A stretch of DNA of 14,020 nt from positions 1 through 14,020 of the forward strand of contig JAEYZJ010000326.1 of the NCBI GenBank assembly GCA_023430705.1, written 5' to 3'. Below, in pieces: positions 1 through 7,195 of the stretch. The translations under genes were made by a program, and so were the position numbers. The DNA comes from Pseudomonadota bacterium (GTDB lineage: Bacteria; Pseudomonadota; Alphaproteobacteria; Rhizobiales; Devosiaceae). The first letter of the stretch is position 1. Every line of letters begins with the position of its first letter. Under the pieces are notes generated by a model. That model was given only the letters and a program-made list of their open reading frames with translations, made no database searches and was not told where the DNA came from.

Positions 1-452
1 TCTCGGCCCTGCAACTCAACCCCTCGAACGTCGATGCGGTGGCGGGCTACGGGCTGTTGCTGTCGCTGCGTGGCGCTTCAGAGAAGGGCGAGATGCTGGC
101 CGCTGAAGCGCTGCGACGGTCGATCTCCCCGCCCTACTGGTACCACGAGGCGCCCGCGGTGAACGCCCTGCGCAACGGCGAAAACGCCGAGGCACTGGCG
201 CAGGCCGAGGCCCTCGAGGCAGGTGATCCGGAACTGGCATCGGTGATCGCCACGGTGGCGGCGCACCGCCTGGGCAACCAGGACATGCTCAATCGCTATA
301 TTGCGCAGTTGCTCGAGGTGACGCGGTTCCGCCGCTTCGGTATCCTGCCTGTCGTTCGACAGAGGATCAGCGACGACGATCTGGTCACGGAGATCGCTCG
401 GGAGCTGGCCGATGCGGGCATCGATCAGGCGGCGCTGAACGGCCCGTACTGA
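1..452 (+). CDS. TPR-repeat protein, C-terminal part (5' end outside window)
   Basis: The reading frame is open from the first bases of the window and ends at TGA 450-452, so only about the last 149 residues are present. The first visible residues (SALQLNPSNVDAVAGYG) are a typical tetratricopeptide helix pair. More helical, Ala/Leu/Glu-rich segments follow (about residues 30-100), and then a basic tail ending in DQAALNGPY. Similar TPR tails occur on rhizobial class III adenylate cyclases and on winged-helix transcriptional regulators, where they serve as protein-interaction or sensory domains. The catalytic or DNA-binding half would lie upstream and cannot be seen, so the full function is undetermined. 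A GTG at 39 is inside the TPR frame and is not the real start. acuI follows 32 bp downstream on the same strand. Confidence 0.75.
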   Translation, partial: SALQLNPSNVDAVAGYGLLLSLRGASEKGEMLAAEALRRSISPPYWYHEAPAVNALRNGENAEALAQAEALEAGDPELASVIATVAAHRLGNQDMLNRYIAQLLEVTRFRRFGILPVVRQRISDDDLVTEIARELADAGIDQAALNGPY

Positions 453-484
453 AAGCGGCGTTATACCAGTAGTCCGGAGTTACC

Positions 485-1483
485 ATGTCTTTCCGCGCCC
501 TTGTCACCGACTCTGTCGGAGAAGGAGCCGCCAGCCGCATCGAGACGCTCGACGAATCGCGGTTGCCCAGTGGCGAAGTGCTGGTGGCGATCGAATGGGC
601 CGGGCTCAACTACAAGGACGCCTTGTGCCTCACGGGGCAGGGTGGCCTGGTGAAAACCTACCCGCATGTGTGCGGCATAGACTTTGCCGGGCGGGTGATC
701 GAAAGCCGAGACGCGCGCTACCACCCCGGTCAGGCCGTCGTGCTCACGGGTTGGCGGGTCGGCGAACTCACCTGGGGCGGGTATGCGCAGCGGGCCCGCG
801 TTATGGCGGACTGGCTGGTCCCGCTGCCCAAACGGTTCTCGAGCCGCACGGCCATGATGCTCGGCACGGCGGGGCTCGCGGCGATGTTGGCGGTAAACCG
901 GCTGCAGGCCGAGGGCGTCAGGGCAGGCGACGGCGAGGTGCTGGTCACCGGGGCAAGCGGGGGCGTGGGCAGCGTCGCGGTGCTGCTGCTTGCCCGGCTG
1001 GGCTACGAGGTGGTGGCTGGCACGGGGCGGCCGGAGCGGGCAGCGATCCTGACCCGGTTAGGCGCCAGCCGGATCATCAGCCGGGACGAGTTGCTGGCAG
1101 GATCGGGCAAGGTTCTCGGCAAGGAAGTCTGGGCCGGGGCCATCGACAACGTCGGCGGGCCGGTGCTGGGCGAGGTGCTGAAATCGATGCGGCACGGCGG
1201 CACGGTCGCGGCTGTCGGCAATGCCGGCGGGCGGAACTGGGATGCGAGCGTCATCCCATTCATCCTGCGCGGCATCTCCCTTTGCGGCATCGATACGGTG
1301 ACGGTCCCCTACGAGGCGCGCCTGGCCGCCTGGGACCGCCTCACGACACTGTTCATCCCCTCGGCCTTCGAGCAGGTGCTGACCGAGGCGACACTCGAAG
1401 ATCTGCCGCGCTTGGCCGAGCAGATGCTGCGCGGCGAAGTGGCGGGGCGGGTGATCGTCAATCCGCGGGAGCCACCGACCTGA
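485..1483 (+). CDS. acuI: AcuI/YhdH-type NADPH-dependent oxidoreductase (acrylyl-CoA reductase family, MDR superfamily)
   Basis: The 332-residue protein has the usual length for the AcuI/YhdH branch of zinc-independent medium-chain dehydrogenases. It has an N-terminal GroES-like domain with NYKDAL at 42-47 and HVCGIDFAG at 61-69. A Rossmann domain follows, with the nucleotide-binding glycine motif GASGGVGS at 156-163. The family-typical segment LRGISLCGID is at 261-270. Characterised members reduce acryloyl-CoA to propionyl-CoA with NADPH in the cytoplasm, which detoxifies acryloyl-CoA during 3-hydroxypropionate or DMSP breakdown. No DMSP genes are nearby, so the physiological substrate here is inferred from the family only. 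The ATG at 485 has GGAG at 476-479 five bases upstream. It ends 19 bp before the convergent murD2 stop. Confidence 0.88.
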   Translation: MSFRALVTDSVGEGAASRIETLDESRLPSGEVLVAIEWAGLNYKDALCLTGQGGLVKTYPHVCGIDFAGRVIESRDARYHPGQAVVLTGWRVGELTWGGYAQRARVMADWLVPLPKRFSSRTAMMLGTAGLAAMLAVNRLQAEGVRAGDGEVLVTGASGGVGSVAVLLLARLGYEVVAGTGRPERAAILTRLGASRIISRDELLAGSGKVLGKEVWAGAIDNVGGPVLGEVLKSMRHGGTVAAVGNAGGRNWDASVIPFILRGISLCGIDTVTVPYEARLAAWDRLTTLFIPSAFEQVLTEATLEDLPRLAEQMLRGEVAGRVIVNPREPPT

Positions 1484-1502
1484 CGATCAACGAAGCGAGG
1501 CT

Positions 1503-2813
1503 TCAGCCGAAGTACTTTCCGGCCAGGCGCACGAAGGCGGTGCCGCGTTCCTCGAAGTTGCGGAAAACCTTGCCGTGGGCTTCGAGCTGGCCGTAGCTCG
1601 GGGCGCCGGGGGAGAGGATCACCGTATCGAACTTGCCCTGCCGGCCGGCGAGGGCCTTCAGCGCGTCGTCGAGCGTGCCGGCCTCGATTACCTCGATCTC
1701 GGGTGCAGCCGCATAGGTGAGTGTGGCGAGGCGGTCGCCGGTGACCGGCAGGCAGACCAGCACCGTCACCCCGCGGGGGGCGAGCAGCCGGGCCAGCTCG
1801 GAGTAGTCCTGCTGGCGCTCGTGGCCCCCTGCGATCAGCGCAAGGCGCGTGCCTTCATAAGCGGCGAGGGCGGCTTTAGTGGCTTCCGGCGTGGTCGAGA
1901 TCGAGTCGTTCACGAAGGTCTTGCCGCCGACCGAATGCTCCTCGAGCCGGTGCGGCAGCGGCGTGAACCTGCCGATGCCACGCACGATTCCCTCGATGTC
2001 TGCGCCCGCCTTCAGAGCGATCTGAGCGGCGAGCATGGCGTTGTTCAGATTGTGTTCACCTTTGAGGCGACTCCGTGACGCTGCCGTGGCGATGCGGTCA
2101 TAAAGGAAGGGCGGGAGAGGCGGGATCAGGCGCTTCGGATCGCGCAGGGCTTCCATCACCAGGGGATGACCGAGGGCGCCGACGCCCAGGGCCACTGGAA
2201 AGTGTGCGTCGCGGTCGATGAGGTTCAACTTGTCGGCATAATAGCGCTCAACGCTGCGGTGCCAGTCGGTGTGCTCGGGCGATAGGTTGGTGATGGCCGC
2301 AATGTCGGGCGTGAACGCCATGTCAGCGGTCTGGTAGCTCGAGAGCTCAAAGACGACGATCGGGTGCTTGTCGGCGATCTCGAGCGGGGCGAGGCCGACA
2401 TTGCCGGCGAGGCCGGCATCGAAGCCCGACTCGGTGAGCATCAGGTGAACGAGCGTGGCAGTCGTGGACTTGCCCTTGGTTCCGGTGATGGCAATGACCT
2501 TGCGCCCGGCGCGGTACTGCTCGCCCCACAGGTTCAGGTTCGAGGTAACGGCGATCCCCGCCTCGCGGGCCATTGCGAATATAGGGCGGTAGCGCGACAC
2601 GCCCGGGCTCTTCACGATGGTCGCAAACAGGCGGGATTCGATCGTCTCACCGAGGTCGGCAGGAGCGATGAACGAGGTGTCCTCGACATCTGCCTCGCCG
2701 CTGTCGACGGTGACATAGACGGGGGTGTCGGGCGCCCGGGCCTTGATGAACGCACGGGTGGAACGGGCCTCTCGGCCGGCGCCATAGAGCAGGACGGGTT
2801 CGTCAAAGCGCAT
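1503..2813 (-). CDS. murD2: UDP-N-acetylmuramoyl-L-alanine--L-glutamate ligase (MurD2-type Mur ligase)
   Basis: This 436-residue Mur ligase has a P-loop GTKGKST at 111-117, ELSSYQ at 156-161, and HTDWH at 181-185. YYADKL at 191-196 contains the lysine (K195) that is carbamylated in the family. PHRLEEH at 287-293 and NDSISTTPEAT at 302-312 follow. It is clearly MurD-like, but the NDSKAT loop of classical MurD reads NDSIST, and the C-terminal loop between SPGAPS (401-406) and NFEERG (419-424) is about seven residues longer than in E. coli MurD. Both regions contact D-Glu in MurD. Beside murL, this fits MurD2, which ligates L-Glu to UDP-MurNAc-L-Ala using ATP in the cytoplasm. The ATG at 2813 overlaps the murL end by 11 bp, so expression is probably coupled. 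An ordinary MurD paralogue is the alternative; the murL neighbour and loop changes argue against it. Confidence 0.85.
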   Translation of the reverse strand: MRFDEPVLLYGAGREARSTRAFIKARAPDTPVYVTVDSGEADVEDTSFIAPADLGETIESRLFATIVKSPGVSRYRPIFAMAREAGIAVTSNLNLWGEQYRAGRKVIAITGTKGKSTTATLVHLMLTESGFDAGLAGNVGLAPLEIADKHPIVVFELSSYQTADMAFTPDIAAITNLSPEHTDWHRSVERYYADKLNLIDRDAHFPVALGVGALGHPLVMEALRDPKRLIPPLPPFLYDRIATAASRSRLKGEHNLNNAMLAAQIALKAGADIEGIVRGIGRFTPLPHRLEEHSVGGKTFVNDSISTTPEATKAALAAYEGTRLALIAGGHERQQDYSELARLLAPRGVTVLVCLPVTGDRLATLTYAAAPEIEVIEAGTLDDALKALAGRQGKFDTVILSPGAPSYGQLEAHGKVFRNFEERGTAFVRLAGKYFG

Positions 2814-4134
2814 GCGGGGCCACTCGTTCGAAGATGTCCTTCGGGATGAGATGTTCTGGGCTATCGATCATCAACTCGGCAAGGGCATTGTCGAGGCGCT
2901 GGCTCCCATATTGAGTCAGCAGGTCCGGCTTGAGGGTTGAAACGACTGGCTCATTCGCCCACTCGGGGCGTTGTGTGAGGACGTGCAGGCAGGCTGCCGC
3001 CTCTTCGATCTCGCCGACGCACTCCCAGGGCTTCTGGCCGGCGAGTCCGGTCAGTTCGCGGAAGGAGCGCTCGTGGTCGGGCTCGGCGAGAAGGTTCTGG
3101 CCGAAGATTCCCAGCAGGCGCGCCTTGTCCATGACGGGAGCGAAGATCAGGAAGACGAAGTGGCACTTGGGGCAGCGGCCGCACCAGAGGGGTCCGGTGT
3201 GGCCAGCGAGCTTGAAATTCTCGTTGCAGCTTGAAAACACGTGATCGAAGCGTTGTTCGCGCGCGAAGAGAGCAGCGATGCGGGCTTCGGAATAGGGGCG
3301 GAGCAGCGAGAAATAGCGCAGCGCGCCGCCGGTGGCCGCGGCCAGCACCTCCGCGATGAGATGCTCGAAGGGCAGCGACTTCGAATGCTGGTGGTTGGCT
3401 TCGCGGCCGTCGTACTCGACGTTGCCCTCGCTGGCCGAGCGTTCGTTGGACAGGATGATGGCGTTGTAGCCGAAGAGCAGCGCGGCAAGCGCGGCGATCA
3501 TCGAGTTGATGGCAGTCGAGGGGACATGGCCGTTATAGTAGGCCGGATTCTTGCCCAGCCGGATCATCTCGGGATCGAGCGTACGCTGCACGTAGAGCGG
3601 GGCGCGGCCGATCCTTTCGATCGAGCCGAGAATCGGGCCCTTGGGGTTGACGGCGAACGGGGTAAAGTCGACACCCGCCGCCTCGAGCAGCTCTTCGCTG
3701 ACGAGGGAATCCTTGCCGCCGCCGATCGGCAGCAGTGCGCGATCGGGCAGCACCGGCGGGACATGGGGCGCGGCATCCTCGTCGGCCTCGATGCCGATCT
3801 GGCCGAAGCGCCTGAGGTTGTTCCGGGCATAAAACTCACCGAGTCCGTTCTCGTAGACGTCGAGCGCGAAGTCGCGCTCCCGGGACGTGAGCGGGAAGTC
3901 CACCGTGATAAGGGTCGGGGCGCGCAGCTTGAAGTAGCTGACGCCGAGAACGACGGCGGCGAGGTTCAGCAGCTTGCGGAACGAGGTGGTTTCGGCCGCG
4001 TCGGGATTGGTTCCGTGCGGGAACGTCAGCACTTCGGTGAAATGCAGGTCGTTCAAGCGATAGCCAAAGGCCGCTACGCCGGTCTGGGGGTCGAAGGCTG
4101 GCTGCTCGATAACGAAGGTTTCGGTCACGCTCAA
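2803..4134 (-). CDS. murL: UDP-N-acetyl-alpha-D-muramoyl-L-alanyl-L-glutamate epimerase MurL
   Basis: The protein is about 443 residues and matches what I know of MurL, the ATP-dependent epimerase that converts the terminal L-Glu of UDP-MurNAc-L-Ala-L-Glu to D-Glu. Visible motifs are a PP-loop-like nucleotide site (LPIGGGKDSLVS, about 135-146), LSNERSASEGN at 228-238, REANHQHSKS at 244-253, and a cysteine cluster (C303, then CGRCPKC with C318, C321 and C324). PP-loop enzymes adenylylate substrates, which fits activation of a carboxylate before epimerisation. The open frame extends to a GTG at 4206, but that would overlap the upstream phosphoesterase by about 75 bp. A TTG at 4134 overlaps that gene's stop (ATTGA), and a GTG at 4128 is next in frame; I chose TTG 4134 with moderate confidence. 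murD2 directly follows with an 11 bp overlap. Identification is by motif memory and by the paired ligase; older annotations would call it hypothetical. Confidence 0.85.
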   Translation of the reverse strand: MSVTETFVIEQPAFDPQTGVAAFGYRLNDLHFTEVLTFPHGTNPDAAETTSFRKLLNLAAVVLGVSYFKLRAPTLITVDFPLTSRERDFALDVYENGLGEFYARNNLRRFGQIGIEADEDAAPHVPPVLPDRALLPIGGGKDSLVSEELLEAAGVDFTPFAVNPKGPILGSIERIGRAPLYVQRTLDPEMIRLGKNPAYYNGHVPSTAINSMIAALAALLFGYNAIILSNERSASEGNVEYDGREANHQHSKSLPFEHLIAEVLAAATGGALRYFSLLRPYSEARIAALFAREQRFDHVFSSCNENFKLAGHTGPLWCGRCPKCHFVFLIFAPVMDKARLLGIFGQNLLAEPDHERSFRELTGLAGQKPWECVGEIEEAAACLHVLTQRPEWANEPVVSTLKPDLLTQYGSQRLDNALAELMIDSPEHLIPKDIFERVAPHAL

Positions 4135-5024
4135 TAGATCCGGAGGCTGAGACGTAACACTATATCGGACGAAAGTCGCTGGAAGCCAAACTCGCGCAGC
4201 GTGCACTGCCAGGCGGAGCCGACCCGCTGGATGGAGAACAGGTTGTAGCGGCCCGGATCGTGGGCGCCGTTATTGCCCTGCGCGGCGCCGGCGGCCGCGA
4301 CACCGACGACCGGCACGTCACCTGCCGGACCGGGGATCGCATAGATCGAGGACCGGTGCGTGTGGCCATGAAGGATCATCTCGGCGCCGTGCTCGGCCAC
4401 AACCTCGCGGAAAAGCTTCGCTCCATAGAGCCCGAGGCGCGGATGCGCCTGTTCCTGGTTGGGCGGATGATGGATCAGGACGACGCGGAAATAGCCGCCG
4501 TCGCCGAGCAGCTTCAGGCAGCGGGCGAGGCGATCGGCCTGATCCTGCTCGAATCGTCCGGCGGCCACCCAGGGCGGGGTCGGCACGGCGCTGTTGCACG
4601 AGACGATGGCGACATTCTCGATGCGGCGTACGAATGGAAAGTCATGGCGATCCAGCGTTTCGCCACGCACGTAGCCGTCCCAGCGCTCCATGCCCTTCTG
4701 CAACTGGCCGGGCATATAGGCATCGTGGTTGCCCGGGCAGATGCACACCTGCTCGGGTGGGCCGACAGTCTCCAGCCAGTTGTGGGTGGTGTTGTACTCG
4801 GCGTCGAGCGCAAGATTGACGAGATCGCCGGTGATAGCCGTGAAATCCGGATTCTGCTCGCGCAGGTGCCGCACGAGCCGGGTCAGCCCCTCGCCATCGA
4901 GGGTCTTCTCGCGCTTGATCTTCCAGTTCAGGTAGCCGGTGATCCGCTTGTTCATCAGATCGCGCAACCGCACAGGTGGCAGCGGCGCCAGATGGACGTC
5001 GGAAATATGGGCAAGAGTGATCAT
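4131..5024 (-). CDS. Calcineurin-like metallophosphoesterase (CpdA-type class III phosphodiesterase)
   Basis: The 297-residue protein carries the full set of metal-binding blocks of the calcineurin-like superfamily, in order: ISDVHL at 7-12 (D9, H11), GDLVN at 66-70, GNHDAY at 98-103, HH at 185-186 and HGHTHR at 219-224. Such enzymes bind two metal ions and hydrolyse phosphodiesters or phosphomonoesters; the substrate cannot be told from sequence. The start is placed at ATG 5024 because MITLAHISDVHL is the canonical beginning of the family. An in-frame ATG at 5042 is a second option. Upstream residues in the longer frame, up to 5207, look like non-coding translation and would run into nudC. 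It is the first gene of the minus-strand unit, and its TGA overlaps the TTG start of murL, so a cell-envelope or nucleotide-related role is possible but unproven. Confidence 0.85.
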   Translation of the reverse strand: MITLAHISDVHLAPLPPVRLRDLMNKRITGYLNWKIKREKTLDGEGLTRLVRHLREQNPDFTAITGDLVNLALDAEYNTTHNWLETVGPPEQVCICPGNHDAYMPGQLQKGMERWDGYVRGETLDRHDFPFVRRIENVAIVSCNSAVPTPPWVAAGRFEQDQADRLARCLKLLGDGGYFRVVLIHHPPNQEQAHPRLGLYGAKLFREVVAEHGAEMILHGHTHRSSIYAIPGPAGDVPVVGVAAAGAAQGNNGAHDPGRYNLFSIQRVGSAWQCTLREFGFQRLSSDIVLRLSLRIY

Positions 5025-5150
5025 TGCGGGCGGTAATGCCATGCTGCGTCCGGTAAGAGAATGGCCTAAATGACGCCAACGCATTGTTGCCATGCGAGGT
5101 TCAGAAGCCAATTTGAACCACTTGCAGCAATCGGACCCGGGGTCGTAGGC

Positions 5151-5171
5151 CCCTGTCGGGCTTCGGCAGGG
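5151..5171 (+). promoter_or_regulatory. Hairpin in the nudC leader within the divergent intergenic region
   Basis: In the 164-bp gap between the divergent phosphoesterase and nudC, CCCTGTCG (5151-5158) pairs with CGGCAGGG (5164-5171) around a five-base loop, giving an eight-base-pair stem with one G-U pair. It lies just before the nudC ribosome binding site (GGGGAG, 5175-5180). There is no T-run, so it is not an intrinsic terminator. It could be an RNA structure near the translation start or an operator. I could not identify convincing -35/-10 boxes for either gene in this gap. Confidence 0.3.
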
Positions 5172-5188
5172 AATGGGGAGAAGAAGAG

Positions 5189-6148
5189 TTGAAGTACGGG
5201 TTCGCATTCAAGCCGGGAGAACTTGACCGGGCGGCACAGCTGCGCTCCGGCGATGCTGCACGCCGAGATCCGCAGGCGCGCACGCTGGTGTTCTGGCGCG
5301 GCAAGCTGCTCGCCGACGACGACGGCAGGCCGCTGCCGGTGGCACTGGAGCATCCGGCGCTTTCCGACGCACGGGAAGCGCCGATCTTCCTGGGGCTGAC
5401 CCCGGAGGGGCCGCGCTACGCCGTCGACCTCCCACTCTGGACCCCCGTGGAGGACGCGACCACGATCGGACAGTTCATCGACCAGAGCCAGCAGGTCCAC
5501 CCCGGTTTCCCCGGCGGCAGGTTCATCGAGGTGCGTGGCCTCTTGCCGACGCTGTCGTCCATCGACGGCGAGTGCGTTGCGACCGGGCGCGCGCTGATAG
5601 GCTGGCACGGGACGCATCGGTTCTGCGCCAACTGCGGCGCACCGAGTGCGGTGGAAACCGCCGGTTGGGTGCGGAAGTGCCCGCAGTGCGGAACCCAGCA
5701 TTTTCCGCGCACCGATCCGGTCGTGATCATGGCGATCACGCATGGCGACCGCCTGCTGATGGGGCGCAGCCCGAGCTGGCCGGACCGCATGTACTCCCTG
5801 CTGGCGGGGTTCGTGGAACCCGGTGAAACGGTCGAGGCGGCGGTCCGCCGCGAGGTGCTGGAGGAAAGCGCGATCCGGGTCGGGGCGGTGCAGTACGTCG
5901 CCTCGCAGCCATGGCCGTTCCCGATGTCGCTGATGTTCGGATGTCACGGCGAGGCCCAGAGCGAGGAGATCACGCTCGATCCGGTGGAGCTCTCCCATGC
6001 GCGCTGGTTCGGGCGCGACGAAGTCCATGAGATTCTCGCGGGAACGCATGCGGAGGTGAACTGCCCGAGGCGCGGCGCGATTGCCGGGGCCCTGATCGAG
6101 GGGTGGGCGCACGACAAGCTGTTCGATGCGGACTACTGGGCCAACTGA
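5189..6148 (+). CDS. nudC: NADH pyrophosphatase NudC (NAD+ diphosphatase)
   Basis: The 319-residue protein shows the full NudC architecture: an N-terminal domain (about 1-140), a zinc ribbon with cysteines C146, C149, C164 and C167, and a Nudix box starting at GFVEPGE (207-213) and ending at REVLEE (221-226). The diagnostic SQPWPFP motif is at 239-245 and separates NudC from other Nudix enzymes. NudC hydrolyses NADH or NAD+ to NMN(H) and AMP in the cytoplasm, and in E. coli it also removes NAD caps from RNA. The last glycine of the canonical Nudix box is replaced by serine (EESA), a mild variation. No ATG fits; the frame begins at TTG 5189, supported by GGGGAG at 5175-5180 eight bases upstream. 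It is transcribed divergently from the phosphoesterase-murL-murD2 unit. Confidence 0.93.
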   Translation: MKYGFAFKPGELDRAAQLRSGDAARRDPQARTLVFWRGKLLADDDGRPLPVALEHPALSDAREAPIFLGLTPEGPRYAVDLPLWTPVEDATTIGQFIDQSQQVHPGFPGGRFIEVRGLLPTLSSIDGECVATGRALIGWHGTHRFCANCGAPSAVETAGWVRKCPQCGTQHFPRTDPVVIMAITHGDRLLMGRSPSWPDRMYSLLAGFVEPGETVEAAVRREVLEESAIRVGAVQYVASQPWPFPMSLMFGCHGEAQSEEITLDPVELSHARWFGRDEVHEILAGTHAEVNCPRRGAIAGALIEGWAHDKLFDADYWAN

Positions 6149-6358
6149 GTCCCGCGGCGTGTGCGGGGCCATGCCCGACAGGGGCCGGTTATTGGGATCA
6201 GCACGCGATGCTGGCAAGTCTTCTTAGGAACGGCTGCCAATAGGGGCCATCGACGCTAAAAAGGTCTTCCAACCCATTGCCGCAACCATGCCGGCGGGTG
6301 AAGTTCTGCGCCAGAAAACCGGTGGCCGAAGGGGTCGTCGGACAGCGGAGAGCTTGAA

Positions 6359-7132
6359 GTGAACATCTTCAGAACCGTAGTTGTGGCCGGATTCATCGGG
6401 CTTGGACTTGCAGGGTCGGCCCTCGGACAGACCGCGCTGGACCAGGTCAAGTCGGCCGGGGCCCTGCGTGTTGGTACCGAGGGCACCTATGCTCCGTTCA
6501 CCTTTCATGATCAGACCGGTGCACTGGTCGGCTTCGACGTTGAGATCGCGCGGGAGATCGCCAAGCGCATCGGGGTCGAGGCGCAGTTCGTCGAGGGTCC
6601 GTGGGACGGGCTCATCGCCGGCATCGACGCCAACCGCTACGACGTCGTGATCAACCAGGTCGGCATCACCGACGCTCGCAAGGAGAAGTACGATTTCTCC
6701 GAGCCATACATCGCCTCGAAGGCGGCGCTGATCGTTAGGGGGGACAATAGCGACATCACCTCGTTTGAGGCACTTAAGGGCAAGAAGGCAGCCCAGACGA
6801 TCACCAGCAATTTCGGCAAGCTGGCCGAAGCGAACGGCGCCGAGATCGTGCCGACGGACGGTTTCGACCAGTCCATCGCGCTGGTGATACAGGGCAGGGC
6901 CGACGCTACGATCAATGACAGCTTGTCGTTCTACGACTTCAAGAAGCAGCAGCCGGACGCCAACGTGAAGATCGCGGCGACCCAGGCCGACGCCGACTAC
7001 TCCGGTGTGTTGCTTGCCAAGAACAAGCCTGAACTGGTCGAGGCCATCAACAAGGCCCTCGAAGAGATCAAGGCCGACGGCACCTACGCTGCCATCTCGC
7101 AGAAGTACTTCGGCGCAGACGTCTCGCAGTAA
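6359..7132 (+). CDS. Amino acid ABC transporter periplasmic binding protein, probably L-cystine (TcyJ/FliY-like)
   Basis: The 257-residue protein starts with a signal peptide: a short basic N-terminus, a hydrophobic core VVVAGFIGLGLAG, and a probable signal peptidase I site after ALG near residue 23. It then follows the family 3 solute-binding fold, with RVGTEGTYAPFTF, LVGFDVEIA, RYDVVINQVGIT and KYDFSEPYI. The segments GRADATINDSLSF and INKALEEIKADGTYAAIS strongly resemble cystine-binding proteins of the TcyJ/FliY/TcyA type, so cystine is the most likely ligand, with another polar amino acid possible. The start is GTG 6359, with GGAG at 6347-6350 eight bases upstream. The 210 bases before it (6149-6358) hold no gene and presumably the promoter; a CAGCA/TGCTG inverted repeat at 6199-6213 is the only motif I noted there. 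Permease and ATPase genes follow. Confidence 0.88.
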   Translation: MNIFRTVVVAGFIGLGLAGSALGQTALDQVKSAGALRVGTEGTYAPFTFHDQTGALVGFDVEIAREIAKRIGVEAQFVEGPWDGLIAGIDANRYDVVINQVGITDARKEKYDFSEPYIASKAALIVRGDNSDITSFEALKGKKAAQTITSNFGKLAEANGAEIVPTDGFDQSIALVIQGRADATINDSLSFYDFKKQQPDANVKIAATQADADYSGVLLAKNKPELVEAINKALEEIKADGTYAAISQKYFGADVSQ

Positions 7133-7153
7133 GCCGCTAACCGCAGCATGCTA

Positions 7154-7186
7154 GAGGATCGGCCGACCGGCCGGTCCTTCTTGTTT
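7154..7186 (+). terminator. Intrinsic terminator-like hairpin between binding-protein and permease genes
   Basis: AGGATCGGCC (7155-7164) pairs with GGCCGGTCCT (7169-7178) around a GACC loop, giving ten consecutive pairs with one G-U. One further G-U pair is possible outside. It is followed by a U-rich but interrupted tail, TCTTGTTT (7179-7186). It sits 22 bp after the binding-protein stop and directly before the permease ribosome binding site (GGAG 7187-7190). The likely role is partial termination, giving more binding protein than membrane components, a common arrangement in importer operons. An mRNA 3'-end stabiliser is an equivalent reading. Confidence 0.7.
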
Positions 7187-7195
7187 GGAGTGCAG

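Noticed and set aside
595..1596. Second plus-strand frame inside acuI (333 codons)
   Set aside because: Arg/Gly/Ala-rich translation without motifs, out of phase with the well-supported AcuI frame, and it runs past the acuI stop into the murD2 tail.
3241..4137. Plus-strand frame (298 codons) opposite murL
   Set aside because: No domain and low-complexity composition; the opposite strand carries the MurL motifs and the operon overlaps.
5066..6217. Minus-strand frame (383 codons) opposite nudC
   Set aside because: Arg/Pro-rich translation; the plus strand has the zinc ribbon, Nudix box and SQPWPFP of NudC.
7148..7195. Longer N-terminus for the permease starting at ATG 7148
   Set aside because: These codons coincide with the terminator-like hairpin, and ATG 7196 has its own GGAG site.
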